From contig JAGVHI010000018.1 of assembly GCA_020056635.1 (NCBI GenBank), positions 1 through 60,821 on the forward strand: 60,821 nt of DNA, in the 5' to 3' direction. Source of the stretch: an archaeon (lineage in GTDB: Archaea > Micrarchaeota > Micrarchaeia > Anstonellales > Anstonellaceae). Under the pieces are notes generated by a model, which saw only the letters and a program-made list of their open reading frames with translations, was not told where the DNA came from and did no database searches. Position numbers and translations under genes: made by a program. Shown here piece by piece: positions 1-9,702 of this stretch (positions are counted from its first letter, which is position 1; every line of letters begins with the position of its first letter).

Positions 1-2904
1 AATTGCAAGCTCGCCATCCGGCGTCGTTACCATAGTGCCTGCGCCAAAGCACGTGTAGTTGCAGGTAATGCTGCCGCCTGCGCAGCAGTCTGCTGCCACT
101 GAACACGCTCCTGCTCCAGTGGTTCCGGTTGGATAGCAGCATTTGCTAGAAGTGCAGGTAGTGGTGTCGACGCCGCCTTGGCAGCAGTCTGCCACAACAG
201 AGCATCCTGTTGCTTGTGTCGCGTAGCAGCATTTGCTCCCGCTGCACGAGATGCTGCCGCCTGCGCAGCACTGGCTTGCAGAACTGCATCCACCATACTG
301 GGTTGCTATGCAGCACTTGCTCGAGGTGCATGTTATGTTGCCTGCCGCGGTTCCGCAGCAGCAGTCGCTAACTGAAGAGCAGCTCGTGCTCGCGAGCGGG
401 ATGCAGCATTTGCTTGATGTGCTGCAAAGACCTGCCCCTACACCGTTTGCGCATGTCGAGGAGCAGCAATATGAGGCGCCTGAACCTGGGCAGGATGCCT
501 GATTTGCCTGGCAGGTGCATACTCCACCCGAGCACAGACCGGAGCAGCATTGCGAGTTGTTCGAGCAGGAATTGCCGTTCGGGTTGCATGCGCATGCTCC
601 GCCTGTACAATAATTGGTGCAGCATTGAGAGTTTCCGGTGCATGAGTTGCCAGTGGGCGTGCATGCGCACACGGTGCCGTTCAGGTAGCCCGAGCAGCAT
701 AGGGACGAATTGCCGGAGGACTGCCCATTGTCAAAGCAATCGGCGCACAGATTCGAGGAGTTGCATATCTCAGAGCAGCAGTTCACATTTGTGGAGCAGG
801 ACTCGCCAAGAGCGGTGCACGCACATGCCCCATTGGAGCAAATGTTTGAGCAGCATTCAAAAGTGTTGTTGCATGCCTCGCCCTCGCCATAGCACTCGGC
901 GCATTGGAGATCATGGCAATGACCAGAGCAGCACGTGACGCTGTAATAGCATGGTGAGCCAGTATACCTGCATAAACAATTGAATCCGTTGCACAAGTTG
1001 GTGCAGCAGTTCTGGTCATATGTGCATGAGGCCCCTACGTCCTCGCACGCAGCAGAGCATGTGCTAGTATACACGTTGCAGTAGCCAGAACAGCAGCTGT
1101 AGTCGTCTGGTTCTCCTGGAGTGCATGCTTCGCCGTTTGCAGCGCATGGACCGCATGTGCCTAAAACGCAATAAGTGGATTGGCAGTCGCCCCCGCCGTC
1201 ACAGCTATGCCCATCTGGGTAGAGGGCGCACAAGCCGTTTTCGCAGTATTGCGGGTTGGGGCAATATGCCGCGCCGCCGGGCGGGCATGGGTCGCCTATT
1301 GAGGGCCACTGGCACATGCCGCCCGAGCAGTTGCCTGTGCAGCACTGTGAACCATCGGTGCAGGTGTTGTTGAGCGGTGCACAGGCGCACGCATTGCTGT
1401 AGCAGTAGTTCGAACAGCAGGTTGAGTTGCCTGTGCAGGTGCCTGCGTTGCTTCGGCAGGAGGCGCACGTCCCATTGTCGCAGATGTTCGTGCCGCACTG
1501 CGAATCAGAGCCGCAGGAAAGCCCGTTGGGCTTTAGCGTGCATGCGCCGTTTGTGCAAAGCCCGGAGCAGCAGTCTGAATTAGAGCCGCAGGATTCTGAG
1601 GTTGCCCGGCACGAGGTGCAGGCTCCCCCGGAGCAGATTCCGGAGCAGCAGCTGGAGTCCGCAGTGCAGTTGCCCCCAGCCGCAAGGCATGAGACGCATT
1701 GGCTCGTGGTTGCGTTGCATGCGTTCGAGCAGCAGTTCCTATTCTCGCTGCATTCGTGGCCTGCAGGATAGCAGCCGCATGCCTCCAGAGTATCATACGA
1801 GCAGATGCCAGAGCAGCAATCATCGCCGCTTGTGCAGTATTGCGAATTGCTGGCGCACGAAGAGCACTGGCCCAATAGGCTGCAGTAGCCGGAATCACAT
1901 TCAACGCCCGAGCTGCAGCCATCGCCCACTGACCCGACGCATGAGCCTGCTGAGCAGGAGCCTGAGCAGCATTCATTGGGAGATGAGCAGGAGTTCCCGT
2001 TGGATGTGCATTCCGAACACACCCCATCGTCGCACGAGCCAGTGCAGCATTCCGCCGCTGCAGCGCACGTGTTCCCGTTTGATTTGCATGAGGCGCAAAT
2101 CCCATTCGAACAATAGAGACCAGTGTCACAATCCGTATCGTTCGAGCAAGCATAGCCCGAGGCTGAGCTGCATATCCCTGCATCGCAGAGCGTGCCGCAG
2201 CATTCTGATGAGGAAGAGCATTCCTGCCCACTTGGCTTGCAAGCGCAAATCCCTGCTTCGCAGTAGGTCGAGCAGCAGTCGGAATTGATGGAGCATGGGA
2301 GGCTGTTTGAGCGGCATGCGCAGCCTTCAGATATGCACTCGCACTTGCCAGTGCCCGCATAGCACGTGAGTGAAGGGGTGCTGGTGCAGCAGTCGGAACT
2401 GTCCAGGCATGAGTTGCCCTGCCCAACGCAGCCAGGGGGCTTCACAAACAGGCTTTCTGCGCCATATTGGGTCTTTGATAGGCTGCTTCCGGCAAGCGTG
2501 TACACGAACCTTATTTTGAACGGGCAGTCCGCGTCCCCGATGCAGCTTGTGTAGTCGGAATCGACATCCACAGTCGCCTTCCCGCCTGGGCTGATTAGCG
2601 CGGGCGAAGAGAGATGAGTGGTGGTTTCCGAGCTTGCAAGCTGGTTCATGACCACCACATCAGTGAGCAGTATCTGGCGCGGGCCGTTGTTGCGAAGCGT
2701 AAGCCGGACTTTTTCCTGCAGCGACGACCAGCCGGTGATTGCAATCGGCCTTGCGCTTTCCCAGTAAATTTGCGATTGGGTGACGCGGGATGAACCAAGC
2801 GGGCGCGAAAAGGAGAGAAGCGACATAGCTGCGATGCCGACAAGAAGCACTACTGCAAAAAGAATCACGAATTCGGTTGCTGCCTGACCCCTTTTCCGGC
2901 CCAA
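1..2904 (-). CDS. Giant Cys-rich tandem-repeat secreted protein with class III (pilin-like) signal sequence; C-terminus beyond window start
   Basis: Manual translation of the minus strand from TTG at 2904: MGRKRGQAATEFVILFAVVLLVGIAAMSLLSFSR..., then an open frame to position 1 with ~29 CC pairs in repeats such as CKPSGQECSSSSECCGTLCDAGIC. TATA-like ATATATAAGG lies ~30-40 nt upstream (minus strand). Absent from the ORF track (no ATG start, no stop in window). Confidence 0.85.
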   Translation of the reverse strand, partial: MGRKRGQAATEFVILFAVVLLVGIAAMSLLSFSRPLGSSRVTQSQIYWESARPIAITGWSSLQEKVRLTLRNNGPRQILLTDVVVMNQLASSETTTHLSSPALISPGGKATVDVDSDYTSCIGDADCPFKIRFVYTLAGSSLSKTQYGAESLFVKPPGCVGQGNSCLDSSDCCTSTPSLTCYAGTGKCECISEGCACRSNSLPCSINSDCCSTYCEAGICACKPSGQECSSSSECCGTLCDAGICSSASGYACSNDTDCDTGLYCSNGICASCKSNGNTCAAAAECCTGSCDDGVCSECTSNGNSCSSPNECCSGSCSAGSCVGSVGDGCSSGVECDSGYCSLLGQCSSCASNSQYCTSGDDCCSGICSYDTLEACGCYPAGHECSENRNCCSNACNATTSQCVSCLAAGGNCTADSSCCSGICSGGACTSCRATSESCGSNSDCCSGLCTNGACTLKPNGLSCGSDSQCGTNICDNGTCASCRSNAGTCTGNSTCCSNYCYSNACACAPLNNTCTDGSQCCTGNCSGGMCQWPSIGDPCPPGGAAYCPNPQYCENGLCALYPDGHSCDGGGDCQSTYCVLGTCGPCAANGEACTPGEPDDYSCCSGYCNVYTSTCSAACEDVGASCTYDQNCCTNLCNGFNCLCRYTGSPCYYSVTCCSGHCHDLQCAECYGEGEACNNTFECCSNICSNGACACTALGESCSTNVNCCSEICNSSNLCADCFDNGQSSGNSSLCCSGYLNGTVCACTPTGNSCTGNSQCCTNYCTGGACACNPNGNSCSNNSQCCSGLCSGGVCTCQANQASCPGSGASYCCSSTCANGVGAGLCSTSSKCCIPLASTSCSSVSDCCCGTAAGNITCTSSKCCIATQYGGCSSASQCCAGGSISCSGSKCCYATQATGCSVVADCCQGGVDTTTCTSSKCCYPTGTTGAGACSVAADCCAGGSITCNYTCFGAGTMVTTPDGELAI

Positions 2905-2945
2905 ATGGATTACCCCAATACAAATATGCTCGAACCTTATATATA

Positions 2946-5900
2946 TTATGTGGATGCGGGCGAATCGGGGCCCTGCTTTGGCATTTTCCGCTTCCCCTCC
3001 TGCTTATTTTTTCCTTTTCCAAACAGCAGCCATGCCCCAAGCATAACAAGCAGCAGCGTGGAAACCGCGAGCATTGCAATGGATAAAGATGAATCCTGGG
3101 AAGGGGGGAGCGAGGAGATTGAAGCGAGCGCTTTTCTTGAAAGCAAAATCGACTCCGCAAATTTTCCATCGTCAAGCTTGGATTTGGCCTCTGAAATGAC
3201 TGCTTTTATCTCGCGCAGCTGCGTGCCGTCCCGAAGTGAGGATTTGGAGAGCGCGGCATCCGCAAGCGAATACGAAGATTCGGCTGAATTCGAAAGCGAG
3301 GCAAGCGATGAGTTCAGCTGCAAAACAAGCGCGCGCGAGTTCTCAAGAAGGAGGAGCGAGTCAGTTTCAAGAGAGGAGGAAATGTTCTTTGCAAGCGATT
3401 TTTCAAGCGTGCCGCGCCTCTTTTCAAGCGCGGCGATATCGGATTTGACCTGTGATGGCGTCTTTGGCATGCTTGCTTTTGCAGACCTACCAAGCGCAGA
3501 GTATTCAGTTGAATAATGCGATTGCACAAGTGTTGCCCCTTCGAGGGAAAGCCTAGCCTGCAGAAGGGTTTCTGATATGTTTGAGCGCTTGGATTCAAGC
3601 ATTGAGGAATACGCCCGCTCAAGCTCTGCATCAGTGGCGCCAAGCGAAAGAAGCTTTTCAAGAGCAGGGTCAGAAAATCCGCTTGCAAGGTAAGCAAGCC
3701 TTATTTTTGAGGAATTGGTTTGGGGCGCAGGCCGCTTGGCTTGGAGTTGTGATGCCGCCTCTTGCTTTTTTTCCTCTTCTTGCAAGTGCCCAGATATTTC
3801 AGCGTCGAGAGCAAGGTACTGCGCATACGCCTCATCAAATTTGCCCTGCGAGTAGAGCGAATGCGCCTTGGAATAAAGCGAAAGGATTTGAGGCTTGAGG
3901 GTTTTTGCCGCCTCCGCCCCAAGAGTTTCGTCTAGGGGCCCAAGCGAGCCTATTTCGTAGGAGATTGCGAATTTTGTTCCGCTCCCAGGAGTTATCGGGC
4001 CTGTTTCAAGCGACACGAGCAAATCCTCGCCGTTTTCGGATTTTGAGAACACGCGTGCGGAGGAGCCGGAGAGGGGCGCAACCGCATAGTTCACTGCTTT
4101 TGCAGCGCCAGGCTCGCGAAGCGCAATTGACGCTTTTGGGATCATGATTTTTGCATTGGAGATTGATAGGATATAGGAGAGCCCCATATGCGATGCAGCC
4201 TGCTTAGTGGATGCGGATTCCCTTGCGATTGTGAATGGGAATGGGATGGAATATTTTACCCCGATGGAATGCTTCCCTTTGCTGATGCCGTGTAATGAAA
4301 TAGCAATGCCGCCTGCATTTGCAAAAGATGCGGCGCCAAGCCTGCCTGAGTCAATTGAAATTATTGACGAGCTGGACGGAGCGCCCAATTCGAGGATTGC
4401 ATTTTCAATTTCATTCTTCGCATCAAAAGAAACCGTTTTTTCAACCATGGCTATTTCAGAGTCCGCGTATTGCACTTCTGTGCTCTCTGATATTATTGGG
4501 AGCAGAGCAGTCTCCTTTTCGATTGAGAATGAGTACATGGAATTTGCGCCCGCCCCATGTGCGATGAAGGCTGTTTGCGCCCCGTTTGCCCTTGCGCCAG
4601 AAATCCAATCCCCATCAAGAATGTCAGAATCGGATGGCTGAAATGGCAGGGATGCGAGAAATTCAATTTCCCCGTCATATGCTATTGGCAGCGAGTTTGC
4701 AGTCGTTATGAGCAGCTTCCTTGGCTGGGACTTTCCCACGATCACCTGCTCATCTGACCGGTCTTCAACAATTGCGTTGCGGCTAAATTCCGCCCCAAGT
4801 ATTGCAGGCGCAAGCTCATTTGTTTTCTGCGAAAGCGCCAAAAGGTCTTTTCTTGCTGGCGCGAGCTTCCCAAGGGCGGCAGGCTGGGCTTGCCCGGAAA
4901 CAAAATAAGCCGAGTATGATTCGAGCTTCTGGCCAAGAGAGGGGAGGCGGGAGGCATAATATTTTGCAATCGATTCCAGCTCGGCAGTTTTCGCAGGAAT
5001 GTCCGAGTATTCAAGCGATGCGGCTGAAAGAAGAGATTCGATATTCGCTTGTGCGACCTGCGCCCCAAGTGATGGGTCTAAAGTGGCGTCTGACTGTAGC
5101 CGCTTGAGAAGGGAGAGGTCCTGCTCAGCGAAGAACGTGTCAAGCCCGTCCTGTTTTGCAAGCGAGATTGCGTGGGCAAGCGAATTTATAGAAGCTGAAG
5201 CTTCCAGTTCCTGTGACCTGGATGCTATTCCTTCAGATGATGCAAGCTCGGATGCTTTTCTTGCAAGGCGCGCGGCACCGGAGTAATGCACAAACCGCTC
5301 TCCAACAGAGGCTGCAATTTCTGCCTTCTCGAATTCCTCTTTTGCCTTTTTCAGCTCGGCACTTGCAGAAAGAAGCGCAGACGTTGCAGTTGATTGCAAT
5401 TTTTTCTGGAGCCCTATTTCCTCAGTTGCGTCCAAAATCCATTTTTCCGCGTCATGCAGTGCATTTTGTTCAGCATCCTCCGCCTCCTCAAGCGCAGCTT
5501 GCGCAAGCGAGGCTGATTGGCTTGCAATGTAAAAACAATCCGAGTATTTGTCAAGGGACACTGAGATGTAATGGAGTTTTTTTGATGTGAATGCCGATTG
5601 TGCCGCCGAACATTCCGCTTCCGCCCTCGAAAGAAGCTTTTGAGCGTACGAAAGTTTTGCAGATGGACCTAGAGGTTCAATCGACACCTCGATTCCCTCA
5701 TCTGAAAAAAAAGCAATTGCAGATGGGGTGACAAGCTCTGATCGTGCATCTTGCGCCTGCAAGAGCGCTTTTTTCGCAATGCCTATTTTGCCAGATGAGA
5801 TTAAAGATGCATTTTCAATTTCCGAATGTGCCAAAGCAATGAGAGCCCCGTATTGCGCGTGAAGCGTCGCTGCCCTTGGGATTGAGCCGTTTTTCCCTGC

Positions 5901-6692
5901 CACAAGCCAGTAGAATGTTGCATCTGGGAATTGGGCAATGTGAGGGGCGCGCAAGAGGTATTCAATTATTTGGGAATTCGCGACTGATGCGGATTCTGAG
6001 AAAGTGGAGTCCAGCCCGCCAGCCTGGCGCGTGGAGGTTTCGGATATGAAATCGATAGCCCCCTGCCTTGCAACGCCGCGGTAATCAGATGAGAGCAGAC
6101 CTGCGCGCTCAAGCTCCACCCTGTCATCGGACAACGCGAGGAATGCCTGGTTTGCAGATTCGCAGTAGTATGCATATGAAGCGAAATAATCCGAGAGTGC
6201 GCCTGCCCATTCTGATTGGTATTGCTCCGCATAGTCCTTGAGCTCTATTGCTTCTGGCATGCCAGCGAGAATGAGGTTTGGGTAGGAAAGCGAGAGTGAG
6301 AGTGCGCCTGCGCTTGCAAGCGAGATGCTAAAGGCATTTTGGTGCAGCAGTTTCGCATTTGAATAATGGGCCCTTGCAGACTCGAGATGCTCCCTCCCTT
6401 TCTGCGCGTTCTGCGCGGCATGCTCGAATCTTTCATTCTGCAATGAAGTGCCAAGCGAATCCCGGATGGTGAGTGCGGAAACCGGCTCCTGCGATTCTAT
6501 CTGGAGCGAATCGAGGCTTAATTGGAAATAGCCCGCCATTATGCGCATGCCCCCAGCATTGAGGATATATGGGTTTGAGCCAAGCCATTGGGATTGGTTC
6601 CAGAACTGCCTGAAATCGGAACCGAGGTGCGGCAGCGCAAAAACAGTAGGCAGCAGGAGAAAAAGAAGGGCAAGGAGCCTCCCTAGTTTCAC
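2946..6692 (-). CDS. Large Ala/Ser/Glu-rich coiled-coil surface protein with N-terminal signal peptide and C-terminal TM anchor
   Basis: Track ORF 2946..6764. Signal-like VKLGRLLALLFLLLPTVFA starts at GTG 6692 (or TTG 6695). C-terminal TM SIAMLAVSTLLLVMLGAWLLFGKGK with basic tail. TATA-like element near 6765-6775 argues against the upstream ATG. Confidence 0.75.
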   Translation of the reverse strand: MKLGRLLALLFLLLPTVFALPHLGSDFRQFWNQSQWLGSNPYILNAGGMRIMAGYFQLSLDSLQIESQEPVSALTIRDSLGTSLQNERFEHAAQNAQKGREHLESARAHYSNAKLLHQNAFSISLASAGALSLSLSYPNLILAGMPEAIELKDYAEQYQSEWAGALSDYFASYAYYCESANQAFLALSDDRVELERAGLLSSDYRGVARQGAIDFISETSTRQAGGLDSTFSESASVANSQIIEYLLRAPHIAQFPDATFYWLVAGKNGSIPRAATLHAQYGALIALAHSEIENASLISSGKIGIAKKALLQAQDARSELVTPSAIAFFSDEGIEVSIEPLGPSAKLSYAQKLLSRAEAECSAAQSAFTSKKLHYISVSLDKYSDCFYIASQSASLAQAALEEAEDAEQNALHDAEKWILDATEEIGLQKKLQSTATSALLSASAELKKAKEEFEKAEIAASVGERFVHYSGAARLARKASELASSEGIASRSQELEASASINSLAHAISLAKQDGLDTFFAEQDLSLLKRLQSDATLDPSLGAQVAQANIESLLSAASLEYSDIPAKTAELESIAKYYASRLPSLGQKLESYSAYFVSGQAQPAALGKLAPARKDLLALSQKTNELAPAILGAEFSRNAIVEDRSDEQVIVGKSQPRKLLITTANSLPIAYDGEIEFLASLPFQPSDSDILDGDWISGARANGAQTAFIAHGAGANSMYSFSIEKETALLPIISESTEVQYADSEIAMVEKTVSFDAKNEIENAILELGAPSSSSIISIDSGRLGAASFANAGGIAISLHGISKGKHSIGVKYSIPFPFTIARESASTKQAASHMGLSYILSISNAKIMIPKASIALREPGAAKAVNYAVAPLSGSSARVFSKSENGEDLLVSLETGPITPGSGTKFAISYEIGSLGPLDETLGAEAAKTLKPQILSLYSKAHSLYSQGKFDEAYAQYLALDAEISGHLQEEEKKQEAASQLQAKRPAPQTNSSKIRLAYLASGFSDPALEKLLSLGATDAELERAYSSMLESKRSNISETLLQARLSLEGATLVQSHYSTEYSALGRSAKASMPKTPSQVKSDIAALEKRRGTLEKSLAKNISSSLETDSLLLLENSRALVLQLNSSLASLSNSAESSYSLADAALSKSSLRDGTQLREIKAVISEAKSKLDDGKFAESILLSRKALASISSLPPSQDSSLSIAMLAVSTLLLVMLGAWLLFGKGKNKQEGKRKMPKQGPDSPAST

Positions 6693-6812
6693 CAAATCCC
6701 ACCCCGATACGGTTCTTCGAGCGCCCCAATTAAAAACAATTCCCCGCGCGCTTTTGTAAATCATTTTTAAACAGTTTGATGCACAATTGGAACAACTATT
6801 TGAGGTGGGTCA

Positions 6813-7427
6813 ATGGAAGGAAGCGACGGGAGGCTGTATTTTGCATTTGAGAAGCTATGCGGCGACACAGTAAGGCAAGATGGCCATAAGCCGCCTGCAT
6901 ACATGGCTGCAGAAAATCCGGATGATTTCATTTATAGCAAAGATGGCAGCGGGTACGTGAAGATCGGGGGCATAAAAAGCGAAACGCTGTTGCTGCCAAT
7001 CGAAGTCACCGGCAAACGCCCAGAGGAAATTGCCGTATTATTCAGGCTTGCAAGGGTGGCTGCGCTTCTTGGGGATGCAAGCAAGGGGGTGCTTACAAAT
7101 TACGGCGATGTGCGCGACTCTATAATCTGGTTCTCTGACAGAAGAGGGCCGATGTACGAGCTGCTCAAGGAGAGCGAGCCTGCGCTGCTTGCTGCTGTTG
7201 AGAGGTTTGCAAGGGGCGAGGAGAGGGATTTTGGCGTTATTGTAGGGGAGCCTGCAACCTGGGGCAAGGTAGTAGGAAGGGCCAATGAGAGGCGCAGACA
7301 GATGCTCCGCGAGCAAGCGTTGATTTTCGCCCGTTCAAACGCAGCTACCCTTCAAAGCGACCACCGGGTCTTATTTGCAGAGCAGAATTCGCGCATTGGC
7401 TCAATGGGCAGGCTGGCAGCGAGATAG
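6813..7427 (+). CDS. Hypothetical protein, 204 aa
   Basis: Open frame with codon bias like its neighbours; no family recognised. Confidence 0.6.
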   Translation: MEGSDGRLYFAFEKLCGDTVRQDGHKPPAYMAAENPDDFIYSKDGSGYVKIGGIKSETLLLPIEVTGKRPEEIAVLFRLARVAALLGDASKGVLTNYGDVRDSIIWFSDRRGPMYELLKESEPALLAAVERFARGEERDFGVIVGEPATWGKVVGRANERRRQMLREQALIFARSNAATLQSDHRVLFAEQNSRIGSMGRLAAR

Positions 7428-7462
7428 ACATTCTATTAAAAAAGCCGTGCCAATATAACATT

Positions 7463-8341
7463 ATGGAGGCCCAAATAGGCAACAAGCTACTTCTGGTCAC
7501 CCCTAATTGCGCTGATTTGGCAAAGCCGAATGTCGAGATTAAGCGCTTCCCAGATGGGGAGACGTATGTGCGGATTGACGAGGAGACCGAGGGCAAGCAC
7601 GTGACTGTGCTGCACCGCTGCTACCCGAAGCAGGATTCCTCATTGCTGCAGCTGTTGCTGATTGGCAACGCGGTTGCGCCCTTTGCAAAATCCCTCACAG
7701 CGGTTGTGCCGTACCTCCCTTATGCGCGCCAGGACAAAGCGTGGAAAACAGGCGAGGTGAAAAGCGCGGAGATAGTGTGCAACTTGCTTGTGAGCTCGGG
7801 CTACACCAATTTGGTCACGTATGACTGCCATTTTTTGAAAAAAGGCGGGGAACACAAGCGCGACAAGCTGACCATACTCAACAAGTCGATGGGCAAAATG
7901 CTTGAGGATTACCTCTCAAGGCAGATTGCAGACGACCCGGTGATAGTCTCGCCGGATTCTGGGGCAGGCTACCTGGTGGAGGGGCGCGGGCATGCGATGA
8001 AAAAGGTGCGTGGCGAGTATGTTACGGATGACAAGACCGCGTACCGCGAGGTGAAGGAGCTTTCGATGGACTTCTCGGTGAATGGCCGGGAGGTAATAGT
8101 GCTTGATGACATGATTGCGGGCGGCGGGACTATGGAGCGCGCAGTGCGGCTCTGCATTGAGGCTGGCGCAAAAACTGTGCGGTGCGGTGCGACCCACGGG
8201 CTTTTTTTGAATTTTGCAGACCAGAGGATCAAGGAGGCAGGGGCGCAAGAGGTCATTGCCTCTGACACTGTGCAGTGCCCGTATTCAAAGGTGTCGATAA
8301 AGGAGCAGCTGTTCACTGCGCCGCTCTCATCGTTCTTCTAG
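7463..8341 (+). CDS. prs: Ribose-phosphate pyrophosphokinase
   Basis: KRFPDGETYVRI, PYLPYARQDK, VIVSPDSGAGYL, VIVLDDMIAGGGTM motifs. Confidence 0.93.
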   Translation: MEAQIGNKLLLVTPNCADLAKPNVEIKRFPDGETYVRIDEETEGKHVTVLHRCYPKQDSSLLQLLLIGNAVAPFAKSLTAVVPYLPYARQDKAWKTGEVKSAEIVCNLLVSSGYTNLVTYDCHFLKKGGEHKRDKLTILNKSMGKMLEDYLSRQIADDPVIVSPDSGAGYLVEGRGHAMKKVRGEYVTDDKTAYREVKELSMDFSVNGREVIVLDDMIAGGGTMERAVRLCIEAGAKTVRCGATHGLFLNFADQRIKEAGAQEVIASDTVQCPYSKVSIKEQLFTAPLSSFF

Positions 8342-8415
8342 GGGTGTTTCCTGCCAGGATGCATTTCCCCCTGGCTGCTTTTTGGAACGCTTAGCTTTTG
8401 ATGGGCTGCTAGGGC

Positions 8416-9597
8416 TTATTGGAGTTTTGCCTGCTTCCTGGAATGAGCACCCGGTTTCTTTCGCGCATGCCTTGCCTGCGGCAATTTCTTGTGGGCAGCT
8501 GCGTGCCCTGCCTGCTCGATTTGGGCATGATGCGCCATAGCACGCTCTGTTCCAGCCGCATATTCAGGTGGCTTGTGCACCCTCACCCTTGCAAGAAGCT
8601 TCCAGAAGATGAATGCGGCAAATGAGATTCCAGCAATTGCTGCGATTGCTATCCCGGCAAGCACCAGCGGGAGAGGGAGCGTTTCCTTTGCAGATGGTTG
8701 GGGCTCGGCAAAAGGAGGCTGCACTGAAGGCTTCGGGGCGCTTGGGGCCGACGCGTTCTCATTCGGCCTTGCAAAAGATGTGAATGTTGTGTTTTCGAAC
8801 TTGAATGAATAGGCTCCGGCATCGACCGCAGTGATGCTTGCTTTCCCATCGGAATCCGACACTAAGGTGGTTTTGCCGGCAGGGGTGGTGGCTTCTATTG
8901 AGGCGCCCGGGGCAGGCTTGCCGCCCCTTGTAACGGAAACCGAAATCACACCGCCCTGCTCTGCGGCAAGCGTCCCTGAGATTTTAGGGGTCGTGTCCTC
9001 GGGAACAGGAGGCTGCATCTTGTTTAACGTGATGAAAAGGAGCTTTGCTTCCGCGTCCTCAAGTGTGGCCTCCCCGGTATAATAGTACTCTCCGCGGGTA
9101 ATGTTAATCATGTAGGTGCCTGGCGATAGCGAGGTTATCACGAACTGCCCGTCGGGCATCACTTCCCCCCATTTTGCCGAATTGCCCTTCCAGAAGTAGA
9201 TTCTGCCCTCAAGCGGCACTGGCGCAGTTATCTTACCATATGCCGAACCAGGAGAGGTGCTGTCGGTAAACAGCTTGGACATCACTATGTCAAGCGAATC
9301 GCCGCTAATCGCGATTGCGGTCGCATTCACGATGCGCACGTGCGTCGCATAGTTGTACCGGCTCGCACGCAGTATGTATATGCCATCTGGGACGTTTTCA
9401 AAAGTGTATCGCGCGTAATCGAGCTTGCCGCTTGCAGCAGTCGTTTCCATGAAAAGCGCGCCCTCGGACAAAAGCTCCACCTTTGCGCCCGGGAGCATGG
9501 TGTTGTAGCCTGCCACTGTGCCGGTGATGGTTATGGCAGATAGTGATGAAAATGCAATAAGCAAAAGTGCAAGTGGCAATATGACGCGGTTTGACAA
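8416..9597 (-). CDS. Secreted carboxypeptidase-regulatory-like/Ig-fold protein with C-terminal TM
   Basis: Signal SNRVILPLALLLIAFSSLSA from TTG at 9597; repeated ITGTVAGYNTMLPGAKVEL and GKPAPGASIEATTPAGKTTLVSDSDGKASITAVDAG blocks; C-terminal TM and basic tail. Confidence 0.7.
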   Translation of the reverse strand: MSNRVILPLALLLIAFSSLSAITITGTVAGYNTMLPGAKVELLSEGALFMETTAASGKLDYARYTFENVPDGIYILRASRYNYATHVRIVNATAIAISGDSLDIVMSKLFTDSTSPGSAYGKITAPVPLEGRIYFWKGNSAKWGEVMPDGQFVITSLSPGTYMINITRGEYYYTGEATLEDAEAKLLFITLNKMQPPVPEDTTPKISGTLAAEQGGVISVSVTRGGKPAPGASIEATTPAGKTTLVSDSDGKASITAVDAGAYSFKFENTTFTSFARPNENASAPSAPKPSVQPPFAEPQPSAKETLPLPLVLAGIAIAAIAGISFAAFIFWKLLARVRVHKPPEYAAGTERAMAHHAQIEQAGHAAAHKKLPQARHARKKPGAHSRKQAKLQ

Positions 9598-9702
9598 TCC
9601 ATCACCTGCTGTGAGAGAGATGCTCCAAACAATATAAAACTTCGTTTTTCGACGTCGGTTGCGCAACAACGTTTTTAATTTCCCAGCAGCCAATCGCCGC
9701 AT

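Noticed and set aside
1533-2426. 297-aa Ala-rich minus-strand ORF and other overlapping ORFs between 27 and 2426
   Set aside because: These are out-of-frame or antisense shadows of the Cys-rich tandem repeat gene, whose frame is open from 2904 to position 1 with a clear signal sequence.
3236-3300. GAAT-ACGAAG-ATTC near 3260 as a hairpin element
   Set aside because: Very short stem in a repetitive coiled-coil coding region; no shared flanks.
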